DNA from: Arthrobacter sp. ISL-5
GTDB taxonomy: Bacteria; Actinomycetota; Actinomycetes; Actinomycetales; Micrococcaceae
Assembly: GCF_018613835.1 (NCBI RefSeq)
Contig: NZ_JAGGPM010000004.1
Coordinates: 1 to 64,000, forward strand
DNA: 64,000 nucleotides
Reading direction: 5' to 3'
Within the stretch, counting starts at the first letter, position 1. Every line of letters begins with the position of its first letter. Positions 63,048 to 64,000 of this stretch are shown in pieces. A program made the translations under genes and the position numbers. A model generated the notes under the pieces. The model worked only from the letters and a program-made list of their open reading frames with translations. It made no database searches and was not told the origin of the DNA.

Positions 63048-64000
63048 CGCTCGTCCCGGGTGACGCGCCGGAGGACGGCGATCAGCCGGAGGCCGACCGC
63101 CGCGGCCCCGATGGAGAGCACCACCAGCCACGCAAGGGCCATGGCGCTGGGGCCCCTTTCAGCGGCCGACAGCGCTGAGGCGCAGAGGGCGATTCCGAGC
63201 GTCACACCGACCACGATCGCCTCCGCGTAGTGACCGCGGGCCCGGCACACGGCGTTGTAGGCCTGGAGCACCGCGTACGGCACCAGTCCGGCCGCCAACC
63301 ACCGCAGGGCGCCGGCGGACGAGTCAGCGTACCGCTCTCCCAGCAGACTGAGCAGCGGGTGAGCGAGGAGGACGAGGACGGCGGCAGCCAGACCTCCTAC
63401 GGCGAGCGACCAACGGAGACTCGCCCAGGTGGTCGATACCAGGCGGTCCGGGTCGCGGACACCCTCGGAGAACTGGACGATTCCCATCAGCATCGGAGCG
63501 GTGTAGGCGGCCCAGGCCATCATCCATGCGGGATACCAGTAGGCAGCGGCCTCCGGCGCCACCATGTGCGCGAGCAGGAGCGGCAGCACCAGCCCGGGGG
63601 CGCGCTCGGTGAGCGTGAGGAGCTGGTGCGGAATGCCCATCGCTAGCAGTGGACGGCCGCGCGCCACGCGCAAGGACGGTCGCGGCCGGTAGCCGACCAG
63701 TCTTCGCAGCTGGACCGCACCGACAACGCAGGCCACGGTCGTCCCGAGGGTCCAGCAGGCCATCAGCACGTCGGCGGAGGCGCCGTGCGCCTGCCAGGCC
63801 ACGAGCGCTGCAGCCCCGAGGGAGACCCCGCCGCCCAACGCGTACCTCGAAGTCGCGCTGGCACCGCGTCCCAACGCCACGAGCGCCTGGTCCAGCACGA
63901 TGACCAGGGTGCCGGTGACGGCAGCCACGAGGAACGTGAGCCAGAAGAGAACCGATACCGAGGCTGTGTCCGGCATTACGGCCGACTGCAGCACGAGGTA
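63044..64000 (-). CDS. Polysaccharide flippase-like membrane protein (partial)
   Basis: At least 316 residues, running off the right edge, so the N terminus is missing from the window. Visible helices include ALVALGRGASATSRYALGGGVSLGAAALVAW, GIPHQLLTLTERAPGLVLPLLLAHMVAPEAAAYWYPAWMM and WLAAGLVPYAVLQAYNAVCRARGHYAEAIVVG. This is the MATE/MviN-Wzx style of lipid-linked oligosaccharide flippases. It would move the repeat unit across the membrane. First visible gene of the operon. Confidence 0.7.
   Translation of the reverse strand, partial: YLVLQSAVMPDTASVSVLFWLTFLVAAVTGTLVIVLDQALVALGRGASATSRYALGGGVSLGAAALVAWQAHGASADVLMACWTLGTTVACVVGAVQLRRLVGYRPRPSLRVARGRPLLAMGIPHQLLTLTERAPGLVLPLLLAHMVAPEAAAYWYPAWMMAWAAYTAPMLMGIVQFSEGVRDPDRLVSTTWASLRWSLAVGGLAAAVLVLLAHPLLSLLGERYADSSAGALRWLAAGLVPYAVLQAYNAVCRARGHYAEAIVVGVTLGIALCASALSAAERGPSAMALAWLVVLSIGAAAVGLRLIAVLRRVTRDER

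Noticed and set aside
61443..63230. 595-codon plus-strand frame at the right end, rich in His, Arg, Glu and Gln
   Set aside because: Its composition is the reverse complement of hydrophobic membrane-protein codons; no domain is visible.

Overview
High-GC actinobacterial chromosome, most likely from the Arthrobacter/Pseudarthrobacter group of the Micrococcaceae. The evidence is a GlgM-type glycogen synthase with divergent GlgC, a TIGR03084-type DinB-fold protein of the kind found in mycothiol-containing bacteria, a zinc-free bL31, two-component ETF with acyl-CoA catabolism genes, and the overall codon style. Genus is an inference; no rRNA gene is present.

Left part (1-31 kb) is a catabolic and much-rearranged accessory region. 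At 1-5.2 kb an ISL3-type transposase gene is split by a 3.5-kb recombinase-in-trio (RIT) element carrying three tyrosine recombinases in a row. The IS lies against the 3' remnant of a metabolite:H+ symporter. From 17.1 kb down to 5.4 kb (minus strand) runs a long operon: acyl-CoA synthetase, EtfB, EtfA, a b-type cytochrome, biotin-dependent carboxylase beta and alpha subunits, MaoC hydratase, CitE/HpcH lyase (frameshifted), a TIGR03084 protein, a second broken CitE and a GAF-LuxR regulator. Gene order resembles the fadD35-accD1-accA1-maoC-citE leucine/itaconate locus of Mycobacterium tuberculosis. A divergent acyl-CoA dehydrogenase and thiolase (17.6-20.0 kb) would complete the pathway. A complete copy of the transporter plus GAF-LuxR pair lies at 21.5-24.0 kb, so that module was duplicated. 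At 24-28 kb an XRE regulator faces an SDR, an alcohol dehydrogenase and a quinone reductase. Between 28 and 31.3 kb there are mainly scars: a headless LacI, a broken serine resolvase and a headless TrmH methyltransferase, plus one SMI1/KNR4 protein.

Middle part (31.4-57 kb) looks like ordinary backbone: bL31, lipoate ligase, aminopeptidase N, YeiH transporter, the ATP-grasp/alpha-E/transglutaminase trio, glycogen synthesis genes, a fatty-acid block (TetR and acyl-CoA oxidase on one strand, thiolase, large FabG and MaoC on the other, around a 33-bp palindromic operator), an S-transferase of the ECM4 type, an M50 peptidase, a polysaccharide deacetylase, YqeY and others.

Right part (57-64 kb) starts at a 44-nt tRNA-Pro remnant lacking its anticodon arm. 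It holds a frameshifted secreted DNRLRE protein and a tightly overlapping operon of a metallophosphoesterase, small membrane proteins, a polytopic membrane protein and a flippase-like protein that runs off the window. This looks like an acquired surface-polysaccharide segment.
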